Notes: generated from the letters alone by a model not told the origin. A stretch of 64,000 nucleotides of DNA from Hylemonella gracilis ATCC 19624 (GCF_000211835.1 NZ_AEGR01000061.1:1-64000), one strand, 5' to 3'; positions 36,372 to 46,002 are shown, numbered from the stretch's first letter. Made by a program: numbers and translations.

Positions 36372-37943
36372 TCAAGCCTGCAAGAACAGTTGATAGGCCG
36401 GATTGAGGGTCTCTTCCACATGCGCGTAACCCAGCGTGGCAAGGAATTGCTTGAAGGCCTTGTCGTCTGACTTGGGCACTTGCAGTCCGACCAGCGTGCG
36501 CGCGTAGTCCGCGCCTTGGTTGCGGTAATGGAAGAGGCTGATGTTCCAGTTGGGCTGCATCAGGCTCAGGAACTTCAGCAAGGCGCCCGGTCGCTCGGGG
36601 AAGGTGAAGCGCAGCAGGCGTTCGTCCTTGGCCAGGGCCGAACGGCCGCCGACGAGATGGCGGAGGTGCTCCTGCGCCAAGTCGTCGTGCGAGATGTCCA
36701 AGGTGGTGAAGCCGTTGCGCTTGAAGTTCGCCGCGATCTTGCTGCTTTCGCCGGCCGCGCTCGTGGTCAGGCCCACGAACACATGCGCCTTCTTCGCGTC
36801 GCTGATGCGGTAGTTGAACTCGGTCACGTTGTGCGGCCCGCCGGGCAGCTGGCCCACCACTTCGCAGAAGCGGCGGAAGCTGCCGCGCTCCTCGGGCATG
36901 GTGACGGCGAACAGGGCTTCACGCGCCTCACCCACTTCGGCGCGCTCGGCGACGAAGCGCAGGCGGTCGAAGTTCATGTTCGCGCCGCAGAGGATGGCCG
37001 CGTAGGTCTGTCCCTTGGTCTTGTGTTCGGCCACGTATTGCTTGATGGCCGCCACGGCCAGCGCGCCCGCCGGTTCGACGATGGAGCGCGTGTCGACGAA
37101 AACGTCCTTGATGGCGGCGCACACGGCGTCGGTGTCCACCGTGATGTAGCCATCCACCAGTTTCCTCGCGAGGCGGAAGGTTTCCTCGCCCACCTGTTTG
37201 ACCGCGGTGCCGTCCGAGAACAAGCCCACGTCGGGCAGCATCAGGCGCTTGCCCGCTTTCACGGACTGCATCATCGCGCAGGAGTCCTGCGTCTGCACGC
37301 CGATCACCTTGACCTCGGGCCGCACGGTCTTGATGTAGGCGGCCACGCCCGCGATCAGCCCGCCCCCGCCGATGGCGACGAAGACCGCGTCCAGCGGTCC
37401 CTGGTGCTGACGCAGCATCTCCATCGCCACCGTGCCCTGGCCCGCGATCACGTCCGGGTCGTCGAAGGGATGGACGAAGGTGAGGCCATTCTTCTTCTGC
37501 AGCGTCATCGCATGGGCGTAGGCGTCGGAGTAGCTGTCACCCTGCAGCACCACTTCACCGCCGAGCGCGCGCACGGCCTCGATCTTGACCTGCGGCGTGG
37601 TGGTCGGCATCACGATCACGGCACGCGCGCCCAGCTTGCTCGCCCCCAGCGCCACACCTTGCGCGTGGTTGCCGGCGGAGGCGCAGATCACGCCTTTCTT
37701 CAGCTGCTCGGGCGTGAGGTTGGCCAGCTTGTTGTAGGCGCCGCGCAACTTGAAGCTGAACACGGGTTGCTGGTCCTCGCGCTTGAGCAGCACGGTGTTG
37801 TGCAGGCGGCGGCTGAGGGTCTTGGCCTTGTCCAGCGAGGTTTCCACCGCCACGTCGTAGACGCGGGCGTTCAGGATTTTCTGCAGGTAGTCGGCGGGGG
37901 TCAGGGGGCGTGGCGCGCGGGCGGGGACTTTTACGGTTTTCAT
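36372..37943 (-). CDS. ilvA: Threonine ammonia-lyase, biosynthetic
   Basis: PLP-dependent deamination of threonine to 2-oxobutanoate, the first step of isoleucine synthesis. The 523-residue protein has the catalytic lysine motif PVFSFKLRGAYNKL, SAGNHAQGVA, and the glycine loop AIGGGGLIAGVA. Two C-terminal ACT-like regulatory regions follow (ALFAVTMPEERGSFRRFCEVVG and LLRFTFPERPGALLKFLSLMQPNWNISLFHYRNQG), so it is probably isoleucine-inhibited. I chose the ATG at 37943; the frame continues 50 residues upstream without coding character. Confidence 0.96.
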   Translation of the reverse strand: MKTVKVPARAPRPLTPADYLQKILNARVYDVAVETSLDKAKTLSRRLHNTVLLKREDQQPVFSFKLRGAYNKLANLTPEQLKKGVICASAGNHAQGVALGASKLGARAVIVMPTTTPQVKIEAVRALGGEVVLQGDSYSDAYAHAMTLQKKNGLTFVHPFDDPDVIAGQGTVAMEMLRQHQGPLDAVFVAIGGGGLIAGVAAYIKTVRPEVKVIGVQTQDSCAMMQSVKAGKRLMLPDVGLFSDGTAVKQVGEETFRLARKLVDGYITVDTDAVCAAIKDVFVDTRSIVEPAGALAVAAIKQYVAEHKTKGQTYAAILCGANMNFDRLRFVAERAEVGEAREALFAVTMPEERGSFRRFCEVVGQLPGGPHNVTEFNYRISDAKKAHVFVGLTTSAAGESSKIAANFKRNGFTTLDISHDDLAQEHLRHLVGGRSALAKDERLLRFTFPERPGALLKFLSLMQPNWNISLFHYRNQGADYARTLVGLQVPKSDDKAFKQFLATLGYAHVEETLNPAYQLFLQA

Positions 37944-38092
37944 GCGTGGGGCGATTCTGCTCAGAGAGACGTCGGTGGGACCAGGGCTGTCCGCTGGGGG
38001 GTGCGCGGGCAGGGCGGTGGCGCAGGGATAATTCGCGTCAACGCAGGGCAAGGCAGGTGGCCTAAGCCCCCATTTTGACAAGGAAACAAGCA

Positions 38093-38542
38093 ATGGAATG
38101 CACGGTGAGCTGGACGGGCGCGAGCGGCACGCGCTCGGGCATGGGTTTCGTGGCCGAAACAGGCAGCGGCCACGTCCTGATGATGGACGGCGCGCCGGAT
38201 GCGGCCAAGCCCGAAAACGGCGGTCAGAACCTGGCGCCGCGCCCGATGGAGACGGTGCTGGCGGGTGCGGGCGGCTGCACCGCTTATGACGTGGTGCTGA
38301 TCCTCAAGCGCGGGCGGCACGATGTGCGCGGCTGCACGGTCAAGCTGACCAGCGAACGGGCGGACACGGACCCGAAGGTGTTCACCAAGATTCACCTGCA
38401 TTTCACGGTGACGGGCAAAGGCATCCCCGAAACGGCGGTGGAACGCGCGATCGCGCTGTCGCACGACAAGTACTGCTCGGCCACTATCATGCTGGGCAAG
38501 ACGGCGGAGATCACGACGAGCTTCGAATTGAAGGAAGCCTGA
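38093..38542 (+). CDS. OsmC-family protein, YhfA-like
   Basis: A 149-residue OsmC/Ohr-superfamily protein, possibly a thiol-dependent peroxidase or redox protein. It has PMETVLAGAGGCTAYDVVLILKRGRHDVRGCTVKLTSERADTDPKVFTKIHLHFTVTG and the second conserved cysteine in ALSHDKYCSATIML. The two Cys and the nearby Glu are consistent with the active site. The ATG at 38093 is preceded by AAGGAAA. It is divergent from ilvA. Confidence 0.9.
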   Translation: MECTVSWTGASGTRSGMGFVAETGSGHVLMMDGAPDAAKPENGGQNLAPRPMETVLAGAGGCTAYDVVLILKRGRHDVRGCTVKLTSERADTDPKVFTKIHLHFTVTGKGIPETAVERAIALSHDKYCSATIMLGKTAEITTSFELKEA

Positions 38543-38596
38543 GTTTTTGGGGCGATTTCTTTCGCCCCGGTTCCGGTGCTTCCTTGTTTGCGCACC

Positions 38597-38682
38597 GCAG
38601 GCTCACGGGCTGGGGCGACCGCTCCTCATGAGACGCTGCGCGTCTCCGAAATCGTCGGGTTCACCCCAGCCCGTGAGCCTGC
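38597..38682. repeat. Long inverted repeat in the OsmC-ruvC gap
   Basis: Perfect 19-base arms (38597-38615 and 38664-38682; GCAGGCTCACGGGCTGGGG and its complement) surround a 48-base centre. A second inverted pair, TCCGAAATCG (38645-38654) and CGATTTCGGA (38755-38764), overlaps it. The 295-base gap holds no gene. It may be a dispersed intergenic palindromic element. Confidence 0.65.
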
Positions 38683-38837
38683 TCGGTTGCTTGGCTTCCC
38701 AGAGTACACAAGCCTGTCGACTCCAAGCGCGTTGGAGGTGGGCCAGTCGCGCCGCCGATTTCGGAGCGCGAAGCGCTCTATGAGGCGGACGGCTGGCCCG
38801 CCTGCAACGCGCGTGCAGGCTCGTGAAGTTTAGGGCT

Positions 38838-39428
38838 TCAATGCCCTCGCCCTTCCCGATACCGCCCGCTGGTCTTGCGCGGCAGCGGTGACGCCTCACC
38901 CAGCCGTGCCAGCGTCAGCCCCGCATGGGCCTGTGTGATGGCCAGGCCCAGAGCGTCCGCCGCGTCCGGCCCGGGCAGGCCGGGAAGCTTCAGCAAGCGC
39001 TGCACCATGGCCTGCACTTCCGCTTTCGCGGCTCGGCCGTGGCCGGCCACGGCCTGCTTCATCTGCAAGGCGGTGTACTCGGCCACTGGCAGCTTGCAGT
39101 TCACCAGGGCTGTCAGGCAGGCGCCACGCGCCTGGCCCAGTAGCAGGGTCGATTGAGGGTTGACGTTGACGAAGACGATTTCCACCGCGGCCTGCGTGGG
39201 CTGGTAGCGCGTCACCACCTCGGTGATCCCATCGAACAGCACCTTGAGCCGCGCGGGCAGGTTGCCTTGCTCTTCCTTGGCGGTGCTGATGGTGCCGCTG
39301 GCGACGTAGCGCAGATGCTGCCCCTGAGCCTCGATCACGCCGAAACCCGTGGTGCGCAGACCCGGGTCGATGCCCAAGATACGCAGCGGTGTCGGCGTGG
39401 GTCCGGGTGGGGTTGGGGCGCTACTCAT
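38838..39428 (-). CDS. ruvC: Crossover junction endodeoxyribonuclease RuvC
   Basis: Holliday-junction resolvase of 196 residues. It has [19 protein letters not shown] (first catalytic Asp), [24 protein letters not shown] (Glu), and [40 protein letters not shown] with the final acidic residues. It has the standard fold and length with a slightly extended C-terminus. It lies upstream of no ruvAB here. mtgA precedes it on the same strand by 22 bases. Confidence 0.96.
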   Translation of the reverse strand: MSSAPTPPGPTPTPLRILGIDPGLRTTGFGVIEAQGQHLRYVASGTISTAKEEQGNLPARLKVLFDGITEVVTRYQPTQAAVEIVFVNVNPQSTLLLGQARGACLTALVNCKLPVAEYTALQMKQAVAGHGRAAKAEVQAMVQRLLKLPGLPGPDAADALGLAITQAHAGLTLARLGEASPLPRKTSGRYREGRGH

Positions 39429-39450
39429 GCGAGCCGCAGGCAGTCGGGTT

Positions 39451-40557
39451 TCATGGCGGGAGCTGGGCGAACCATAACCGGGACTCGATGACGCCCGACC
39501 GGTCGGCGAGGTAGTTGGAGTTGGGCAGCTTCTCGAAAAAGCGCGGGCGCGGCAACATCACCGCCAAGCGAGCCGCTTCATCGGGCCCCAGCTGCCAGGC
39601 GTTCTTGCCGTAGTAACGCTGCGCCGCAGCCTGCGCGCCAAACACCCCTTCGCCCCATTCGACGTGGTTCAGGTAGATCTCCAGGATGCGGCGCTTGTCC
39701 AACAGCGTCTCGAGCATCAACGCCAGCACCAGTTCCTGCCCCTTGCGCAGCAAGGTGCGTTCGCCCGACAGAAACAGATTCTTCGCCAATTGCTGGGTGA
39801 TGGTCGAGCCGCCCACCACCTTGGGCTGGCGCACCGCCTGTTGGGTGGTGCGCTGCGCGGCGGAGCGCTGGGCCTGCATTTCCGCGCGGGCCTGGGCCGC
39901 GGCGTTGCGCATCCAGGCCTCCTGCAAGGCCACCCAGTCCACGCCAGGGTGGCTGACGAAGCCGTCGTCCTCGGAGGCGATCACCGCGCGCTTGAGGTGG
40001 GAGGAAATTCGCTCGTAGCTCACCCATTGCTGTCGCCAGCGCAGCGGCTTGGGCTTGCGCACCACCGCCTTCTTTCCATTCGCGGTCACGGGCGCGGGCG
40101 GGTCCGCGCGGCTTTCCTGCCAAAGACGCCACAGCTCGGAGCGCTCGAACGCGGTGGATTGCGGATCGACGCGCGTCATCAGCGCGATGCGCGCGAAAAA
40201 AAAGAGCTGAAGCGCGAGCCCCGCGATCAGCAGCAGGAGCAGCCAGCGCCAGAGGGCTCGCAAGGGCGAGGACAGGGGAGCGCGCATGGAACGTGACGTG
40301 TGGGAGGAAGCGGAAACAGGGTGACGATGGATCGCGTGCTGGCGGTAGGCGGAATGGCCCGTCCTCTTGTCCTGGGCGCCGAGCGCTGGCGCGGGCATCG
40401 CGGCCCGATCCCCTGGCAATTCGTCCAGGGCGTGCAACAGCGACGGACTGGCTTCTGGATGCAGGTCGAATCGGCTTTCATCGAAATCCGGTTCATGGCC
40501 GCGCGCGCCCGTGCCCTTGCGTCCGTGAAACAGCCATCGCGACAGTCGCTTCAGCAT
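39451..40557 (-). CDS. mtgA: Monofunctional peptidoglycan glycosyltransferase with N-terminal extension
   Basis: A GT51 enzyme that polymerises lipid II into glycan strands at the inner membrane. The core has a membrane helix ([25 protein letters not shown]), [17 protein letters not shown] (catalytic Glu), [35 protein letters not shown] and [26 protein letters not shown]. From the ATG at 40557 it is 368 residues; 90 of these form a charged cytoplasmic extension not found in ordinary MtgA of about 240. An ATG at 40287 would give a more normal 278 residues but leave a 300-base empty gap. A Gln/Ala-rich insert lies before GGSTITQQ. Confidence 0.9.
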   Translation of the reverse strand: MLKRLSRWLFHGRKGTGARGHEPDFDESRFDLHPEASPSLLHALDELPGDRAAMPAPALGAQDKRTGHSAYRQHAIHRHPVSASSHTSRSMRAPLSSPLRALWRWLLLLLIAGLALQLFFFARIALMTRVDPQSTAFERSELWRLWQESRADPPAPVTANGKKAVVRKPKPLRWRQQWVSYERISSHLKRAVIASEDDGFVSHPGVDWVALQEAWMRNAAAQARAEMQAQRSAAQRTTQQAVRQPKVVGGSTITQQLAKNLFLSGERTLLRKGQELVLALMLETLLDKRRILEIYLNHVEWGEGVFGAQAAAQRYYGKNAWQLGPDEAARLAVMLPRPRFFEKLPNSNYLADRSGVIESRLWFAQLPP

Positions 40558-40587
40558 GCGTGGAAATCTTGCGCGGCGCCAGGGCCA

Positions 40588-41493
40588 TCAACGCGCGGGC
40601 GCGTTGCTCACCTGGGTTTGCAGCGTCGCGTCTTGCGCGAAACGAAAGCGCGACACGACCACGATCTGGTCGGCCTGTTTGCGCATGGCCGGCGTGAACG
40701 CGCCAAACGGCGAAGCCGCTTGGGCGATGGCCTGGGCGCGCCGGTCCAGCTCACGGTTGCCTGAACTTTGCGCCACTTCGGCGCCGACGATGCGGCCTTG
40801 CGCGTCCACCGTGAGCGCCATGGTCAGCTCGCCGTACAGCTTGCGTCCCGCCACGTTCGGGAAGTTCGCCGTGCCCTTGGCTTCGATGGCGCGGCGCAGG
40901 CGGTCGTAATACTGGGCGTAGGCCGCTTCCCGAGTGGCCGGGCCGATGTAGTGCTTGCGCGGGCGGGCGCTGTCCTGTTGGATGCGGCGCTCGATTTCCG
41001 CCAACTGCTTGAGCAGCAGGCGGCGTTTTTCTTCCTGGGCGGTGGCGGCCTGGCCCGCCGCGTCGCTCTGGGGCGCGGGCGCGGGCAGGCTGGCCAGCTG
41101 CTCCCGCACCTGGGCCAGCAGCAGGTTTTGCTGCGCTTGCAGGCGCTGCAGTTGTTCGCTGGTTTCCTGGTCCAGGGTGTCGCCCTGGAGGTCGATCTGC
41201 GTGGCGGGCAGGGGGTTGGTGGCGCGCCCCGCTTCCAGTTCGCCGCCGCCGGCCAGCTTGCTCTGGGCAATCGCCTTGGCGTCTTCGTCCCGTGCGTCCT
41301 CTTCGTCACTGCGTGCGTTGACCAGAATCACTTCCAGCGGCGTATCGCTGAAGGCGCGTTCGAAGGCCTCGGGCGCGACGAAGCGCACGGTCAGCAGCAC
41401 GGCGTGCAAGCCCAGGGACACGCCCAGCGCCCATTGCAGCGTGTTGAGCTGGAAGGTGGGTAGCCGCATGGGTTTGGATGGGGGCAAATTCAC
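40588..41493 (-). CDS. TonB-family energy-transducer-like protein
   Basis: A 301-residue protein with one N-terminal membrane helix (QWALGVSLGLHAVLLTVRFVAP), a long Ala/Gln-rich coiled-coil middle (EQLQRLQAQQNLLLAQVREQLA, EEKRRLLLKQLAEIERRIQQD) and a C-terminal TonB_C-like domain (YAQYYDRLRRAIEAKGTANFPNVAGRKLYGELTMALTVDAQGRIVGAEVAQSSGNRELDRRAQAIAQAASPFGAFTPAMR). The proline-rich periplasmic linker of classical TonB is missing and replaced by the coiled coil, so it may act more like TolA. It is the second gene after the RNB gene. Confidence 0.87.
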   Translation of the reverse strand: MNLPPSKPMRLPTFQLNTLQWALGVSLGLHAVLLTVRFVAPEAFERAFSDTPLEVILVNARSDEEDARDEDAKAIAQSKLAGGGELEAGRATNPLPATQIDLQGDTLDQETSEQLQRLQAQQNLLLAQVREQLASLPAPAPQSDAAGQAATAQEEKRRLLLKQLAEIERRIQQDSARPRKHYIGPATREAAYAQYYDRLRRAIEAKGTANFPNVAGRKLYGELTMALTVDAQGRIVGAEVAQSSGNRELDRRAQAIAQAASPFGAFTPAMRKQADQIVVVSRFRFAQDATLQTQVSNAPAR

Positions 41494-41533
41494 GGGGCTG
41501 GATTATCGCCGCAGCGTGCCGGCGGGAGGCTCG

Positions 41534-43636
41534 TCAGCTCCCGCTTGCCGGAGGTGGCGCGTCCTCGGCTTCGGGCGCCTCGTTGACGTCCACTGCGATG
41601 GCAATCGGGCCCGCGGCCAGGGTGTCGTCGTCCTCGCCCTCGCCCTCCACGGCATCGGCGTTGTCCCCCACTTCGCCATTGGCGTCAGTGTCCAGCCGCG
41701 CGATCACGGTGCCGCCGACATCCAGCGCCACTTCGTCAATGGCGCCGAGCTTCACCCGCACGCGCGCGCCGCGCGGCAGGCCTTGCGTGCCCAGAACAGG
41801 CAGCACCAGAGGCAAGGTGTCGGCGCGCGCCAGGTTGTCCTTGAACACCGTGGCGTCGAGTTCGCCGATGCCTTGCTGTGCGAGGTACTTCAGCGTCCAG
41901 TAGCGCTCGATGGTGGCCTGGTAGCCGTTGTAGGCGGTGTAGGCCGCGTCGAAAGCGCTGATGATGGCGAACAGTTCGGCGTCCTTGGGGCGGAAGGGCG
42001 CGGCGAGCGCGGCCGTCTTGCCATGGCGCGCGCATGCAATGATCTGCCACTGGTTCACCAGGTCGGTGTAGCGGCGCAGGGGCGAGGTGCTCCAGGCGTA
42101 GCTGGGCACGCCGATGCCCGCGTGCGGCAGGGCCTTGACGCCCATTCGCACCTTGACGCCGGGCGCCAGGCTGGCTTGGCTGCGGTAGATGGCGGGCACG
42201 CCCAGCTCGGCCAGCCACTGGCCCCAACTGCTGTTGGCCAGGATCATGGCCTCGGCCACGATCAGGTCCAGCGCCGCGCCGCGCTGGCGCACGCTGATCT
42301 GCACCTGCTCCTGACCCTGCGGCTCGCCCGTGCTGCCATGCAGGCGAAAGTTGTAGTCCGGTCGATTGAAGGTTTCGGGTTTGCCGCGCACGATCTCGCG
42401 CTGCGCTTTGAGGTGTTTCGCCAGACGGTGCAGAAAGCCCAGCTCCGCGCGCAGCGCGGGGGTCAACAGGGCCGCATGCGAACCCGCCTCGGGGGTGATG
42501 GCGTGCGTGAAGCCGGGGTCGCTCAGCCATTGCTCCGTCACCACGCCGTCCAACTGGTCGTGGCGCAGGTTGTGGGCGATGGGCACGCGTTCCAGCTTGG
42601 TGTCGCTGTCCACCAGTTCCAGCGTGTCTTCCTTGAAGCGCGCGTAGAGCGACACCGCGGGGCAGGCCTGGCCTTCTTGCAGGGTGTAGCGCTGCACCAC
42701 CTCGTCGGGCAGCATGGTGATTTTGTAGCCCGGCATGTAGACGGTGGACAAGCGGTCGCGGCCCAGCTTGTCGATGGCGTCGCCGCGTTGCACGGCCAGG
42801 CCCGGCGCGGCGATGTGCACGCCCACCGTCACCATGCCCGAGCCCAGGCCCTGCACCGACAGCGCGTCGTCGATTTCCGTGGTCTGCGAGTCGTCGATGG
42901 AATAGGCCTGCACACTGGCCGTGGGCAGTTCGTCCTTGATCTCCGGTGCCACGAGGTTCGCCGGAAAACCGTAGCCCTTGGGGAAGTTGTCGAACAGGAA
43001 ACGGCGCCAGTGGAACTGGTAGGGCGAGTCGATGGCACCCGCCGCCTGCAGCAGGTCCAGCGGCGCCTTCTGCGTGGCGCGTGCCGCTTCGACCACGGCC
43101 TTGTACTCGGCGGCGTTCTTGTCCGGCTTGAATAGGATTTTGTAGAGCTGCTCGCGGATGGGCGCGGGGCAACTGCCCTGGGCGAGCTGCTGCGCCCATT
43201 CGCCGATCTGGATCTGCAACAGACGCTTTTTCTCGATGGCGGCCAGGGCCTGCTGGATGATTTCCGCCGGGGCTTTTTTGTAGCGCCCCTTGCCCGCGCG
43301 GCGGAAGTAATGCGGCGCCTCGTGCAGCCGCAGCAGGGCGGCGGCCTGCTGGGTCAAGGTGGGGGGGTCCTGGAAATACAGGGCCGCAAGTTCGGCGAAA
43401 CCGAAGTCCTCCTCGGGCGCGAACTCCCAGGCCAAGTCCAGCTCGATGCCCTGGGCCAGCGGCTGGGCCTCGGCCAGCAGTGCAGCCGGCGCGGGCTTCT
43501 CAAACTTCAGCAGCACATTGGCCGCCTTGACCTTGACCCGCTTGCCGGTGTCCAACTCCACCTGGAGCGAGGCGTCGGCTTCGGAAAGGATGCGGCCGGC
43601 GAGGAACTTCCCGGCTTCGTCGAACAATGCAAACAT
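41534..43636 (-). CDS. RNB-domain 3'-5' exoribonuclease (RNase II/R family)
   Basis: A 700-residue ribonuclease. An N-terminal region of about 220 residues is followed by the RNB catalytic domain with the acidic motif YSIDDSQTTEIDDALS, the HIAAPGLAV and TVYMPGYKITMLP motifs, and the SPLRRYTDLVNQWQI signature. A short S1-like part ends the core, and an acidic low-complexity tail (residues about 665-700) finishes the protein. The length is between RNase II and RNase R. It heads the minus-strand run with the TonB-like gene 40 bases downstream. Confidence 0.92.
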   Translation of the reverse strand: MFALFDEAGKFLAGRILSEADASLQVELDTGKRVKVKAANVLLKFEKPAPAALLAEAQPLAQGIELDLAWEFAPEEDFGFAELAALYFQDPPTLTQQAAALLRLHEAPHYFRRAGKGRYKKAPAEIIQQALAAIEKKRLLQIQIGEWAQQLAQGSCPAPIREQLYKILFKPDKNAAEYKAVVEAARATQKAPLDLLQAAGAIDSPYQFHWRRFLFDNFPKGYGFPANLVAPEIKDELPTASVQAYSIDDSQTTEIDDALSVQGLGSGMVTVGVHIAAPGLAVQRGDAIDKLGRDRLSTVYMPGYKITMLPDEVVQRYTLQEGQACPAVSLYARFKEDTLELVDSDTKLERVPIAHNLRHDQLDGVVTEQWLSDPGFTHAITPEAGSHAALLTPALRAELGFLHRLAKHLKAQREIVRGKPETFNRPDYNFRLHGSTGEPQGQEQVQISVRQRGAALDLIVAEAMILANSSWGQWLAELGVPAIYRSQASLAPGVKVRMGVKALPHAGIGVPSYAWSTSPLRRYTDLVNQWQIIACARHGKTAALAAPFRPKDAELFAIISAFDAAYTAYNGYQATIERYWTLKYLAQQGIGELDATVFKDNLARADTLPLVLPVLGTQGLPRGARVRVKLGAIDEVALDVGGTVIARLDTDANGEVGDNADAVEGEGEDDDTLAAGPIAIAVDVNEAPEAEDAPPPASGS

Positions 43637-43860
43637 GGGGGGATTGTCCCATGGGGGATGAAGGGTTCCGGTCAGACCGCTTGCGGCAGCGTCGCTGCCA
43701 TAGACGATTGATAAAATTTCGGCGCTCGGTCTTTAGGGCAGGGCGCTTTCGATGAGTTGAAGTCAAGAAGAAGTTGCTGTGTTGGGCTCGTCAGGCAATC
43801 CGGCTCTCGTTTTGGGTCTTTGAGCCAGACCGTCCTTTTAATTCAGATATAGAGAACAGA

Positions 43861-44490
43861 ATGAAAAAGATTTTGACTGGGGCCATGATCGGCATGACGC
43901 TGACGTGCTCTGCTTTTGCTCAATCCGTCTATGTTGGCGTGGAAGGGGGCGCAGTTGCTTTTAAAGATGAAACTGACGACATCGCAACAACATATGTCAA
44001 CGACTACAACGCCTACAGTGCCCGCGTTAAGCAGGATGCTGGTACCGTGGCGTTGCGGCCCTTTGTTGGTGTGGAGCTGACGGAGAACATCGCGTTGGAG
44101 TTCGGCTTAATGAGCTTCTCGCAGGACACCTCGGTGGAGGGCTCTTACTCTGGTGGCTACTACAAAGAGTCTTGGGAAAGAGCTTGGCGAACCGTCGATT
44201 TCTCTGCCCTGCTGCGTCCGGCGGCTGATTCCGAATTGCATGGGCTTTTTGCCCGTGTTGGCGGGCATTCCACGAAATCCACTTATGAATTCAAGAGTTC
44301 ATTGGGCGGCAGGGACAACGATTCGGAAACCAAATCCGGCGCACTCTTTGGCTTGGGCTATGACTGGTTCTTTGGCGAAAGCAGGGCACACCACGCCTTG
44401 CGCCTCTCGTTCACGCACTACGGCAATGTTGCGGGTCTCGAGGACGATGCCCTCAACATCCTGAGTGTTGGGTACTTCTACAAATTCTGA
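43861..44490 (+). CDS. Outer-membrane beta-barrel protein, OmpA/OmpX-like
   Basis: A 209-residue exported protein with signal peptide MKKILTGAMIGMTLTCSAFAQ, alternating hydrophobic/aromatic strands (VYVGVEGGAVAF, ENIALEFGLMSF, HHALRLSFTHYG) and a terminal YFYKF, the C-terminal phenylalanine signal of barrel proteins. The size suits eight strands. Its codon use and base composition are more AT-rich than its neighbours, suggesting recent acquisition or weaker selection. The ATG at 43861 follows an AGAGAACAG stretch. Function is unknown. Confidence 0.85.
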   Translation: MKKILTGAMIGMTLTCSAFAQSVYVGVEGGAVAFKDETDDIATTYVNDYNAYSARVKQDAGTVALRPFVGVELTENIALEFGLMSFSQDTSVEGSYSGGYYKESWERAWRTVDFSALLRPAADSELHGLFARVGGHSTKSTYEFKSSLGGRDNDSETKSGALFGLGYDWFFGESRAHHALRLSFTHYGNVAGLEDDALNILSVGYFYKF

Positions 44491-44526
44491 ATGTAGACAT
44501 CGACCGCACGTCGTTGCCCATCAAAG

Positions 44527-44564
44527 CAGGCCGCTGCCTATGTGTTAAGGCAAGCGGCCTGTTT
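44527..44564 (+). terminator. Rho-independent terminator after the barrel-protein gene
   Basis: A long stem (CAGGCCGCTGCCT with AGGCAAGCGGCCTG, one bulge) with a seven- to eight-base loop is followed by GTTT, 37 bases after the stop. Confidence 0.7.
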
Positions 44565-44597
44565 CATCTACAGACGCTGGAGCCGCGACAAACGGCA

Positions 44598-45275
44598 TCA
44601 TCCTGCCTGCAGCAACACCACCAGCGCCCCCGCGCCGCCCTCGGCGGGCCGGGCTTGCACGAAGGCCAACACGTCCTTTTTCTGCGCCAGCCAGCCTTGC
44701 ACCCTGCTCTTGAGCACCGGCGTCTTGCCGGGTGAGCCCAGGCCCTTGCCGTGCACCACGCGCACGCAGCGCAGCCCTTGTTTGCGGGCCTCGCGGATGA
44801 AGGCGGCGAGTTGTTCGCGGGCTTCCTCGGTGCGCAGACCGTGCAGGTCAACCTGGGCCTGGATGGCCCAGTCGCCCTTGCGCAGCTTGCGCGTCACGTC
44901 GGGACCGATGCCGCTGGCGCGGTAGCTCAGGTGCTCGTCCGTGTCGAGCAGGGTGGAGACGTCGAATTCGTCGCTGATCGATTCCCCCAGCACGGCGGCT
45001 TCGTCCCGTTGACGCTGGAAGGGGATGGGCGCGGGTTTGTCGGTCTGTAGTTCGGCGCGTCGGGTGCCGCCGTGCTTGGCGGCCAGCTTGGGCGGCAGCG
45101 CCTGCACCGCCCCGGCGGCGCGGCGGAACAAGTCACCGTCGCTTTGGCTCTGACGGGCGCGCTTTTTCTCCTCGGCCAGCCGCTCGGCCTCCTGCTTGGC
45201 CTGGGCGTCGAGCGCTTTTTTGACCTGCTTGAGGTCGCTCAAGCTGTGCAGCTTGGTGTTGAACTTCGCCTTCAT
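44598..45275 (-). CDS. Smr-domain protein (MutS2 C-terminal-like)
   Basis: A 225-residue protein. Residues 1-60 are Lys/Glu-rich helical, and the C-terminal 85 residues are a Smr nuclease-like domain with QVDLHGLRTEEAREQLAAFIREARKQGLRCVRVVHGKGLGSPGKTPVLKSRVQGWL. The LDxHG and GxG (HGKGLGS) signatures are intact. Stand-alone Smr proteins have been linked to DNA recombination and mRNA surveillance; the role here is not determined. Confidence 0.92.
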   Translation of the reverse strand: MKAKFNTKLHSLSDLKQVKKALDAQAKQEAERLAEEKKRARQSQSDGDLFRRAAGAVQALPPKLAAKHGGTRRAELQTDKPAPIPFQRQRDEAAVLGESISDEFDVSTLLDTDEHLSYRASGIGPDVTRKLRKGDWAIQAQVDLHGLRTEEAREQLAAFIREARKQGLRCVRVVHGKGLGSPGKTPVLKSRVQGWLAQKKDVLAFVQARPAEGGAGALVVLLQAG

Positions 45276-45330
45276 GGCCCCGGTTGTACACCAGCGTCCG
45301 AGGCGTTTCGCGCACGCTCCACATCAGGCT

Positions 45331-46002
45331 TCACAGCAGCCCGCGCTCCGCCATGGACAGCGCCTGCCCGGGCGCGACGATCACATGGTCCAGCACGCGC
45401 ACATCCACCAGGGCCAGGGCGCTTTGCAGACTGCGCGTCAACAGCTCGTCCGCGCGCGAGGGCGAGACGCTGCCGCTGGGATGGTTGTGCGCCAGCACCA
45501 CGGCCGCCGCATGGTGGTGCAGGGCGCGCAACACCACCTCGCGAGGGTAGACGCTGGTTTGCGCCAGCGTGCCGCGAAACAGCTCTTCCAGCGCGAGCAG
45601 CCGGTGCTGGCTGTCCAGCATCAGCACGGCGAAGCATTCGTGGGGCTTGGCTGCGAGGTGCAGCTGCAGGTAATGCTTGACGGCCTCGGGCGTGTCCAGC
45701 GTGGAGCGGGCACGCAGTTGCTGGGCCAGCGCGCGGCGGGCCAGTTCCAGCACTGCCTGCAGTTCGGCGCGCTTGGCTGGCCCCAGGCCCTTGACCCGCT
45801 GCAAGGCCTCGCCGCCGCTTTGCAGCAGACCGGCGATGCCGTCAAAGCCGTCCAGCAAGTCTTGCGCGAGTTGCAGCACCCCCTTGCCCGCGATACCCGT
45901 GCGCAGCAGCAAGGCCAGCAGTTCGGCGTCGGAGAGCGCGCCTGGCCCGCGGGCCAGGAGTTTTTCGCGCGGGCGGGATTCAGTCGGCAAGTCTTTCACC
46001 AT
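45331..46002 (-). CDS. radC: RadC-family JAB/MPN protein
   Basis: A 223-residue protein with an N-terminal helix-hairpin-helix region ([30 protein letters not shown] and [22 protein letters not shown]). A C-terminal JAB metallo-domain with [30 protein letters not shown] carries the H-x-H-x-D-type metal ligands. The family name is historical and a DNA-repair role is not established. It is divergent from the FKBP gene. Confidence 0.95.
   Translation of the reverse strand: MVKDLPTESRPREKLLARGPGALSDAELLALLLRTGIAGKGVLQLAQDLLDGFDGIAGLLQSGGEALQRVKGLGPAKRAELQAVLELARRALAQQLRARSTLDTPEAVKHYLQLHLAAKPHECFAVLMLDSQHRLLALEELFRGTLAQTSVYPREVVLRALHHHAAAVVLAHNHPSGSVSPSRADELLTRSLQSALALVDVRVLDHVIVAPGQALSMAERGLL

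Noticed and set aside
36480-38078. Plus-strand open frame of 532 codons opposite ilvA
   Set aside because: Antisense shadow with no domain; ilvA is intact.
38543-38837. Gene between OsmC and ruvC
   Set aside because: No start with ribosome-binding site or coding character; the span is occupied by inverted repeats.
40955-43135. Long plus-strand open frame of 726 codons opposite the TonB-like and RNB genes
   Set aside because: It is antisense to two clear genes and its translation is Arg/Ala/Gly/Val-rich with no domain; a GC-driven shadow.
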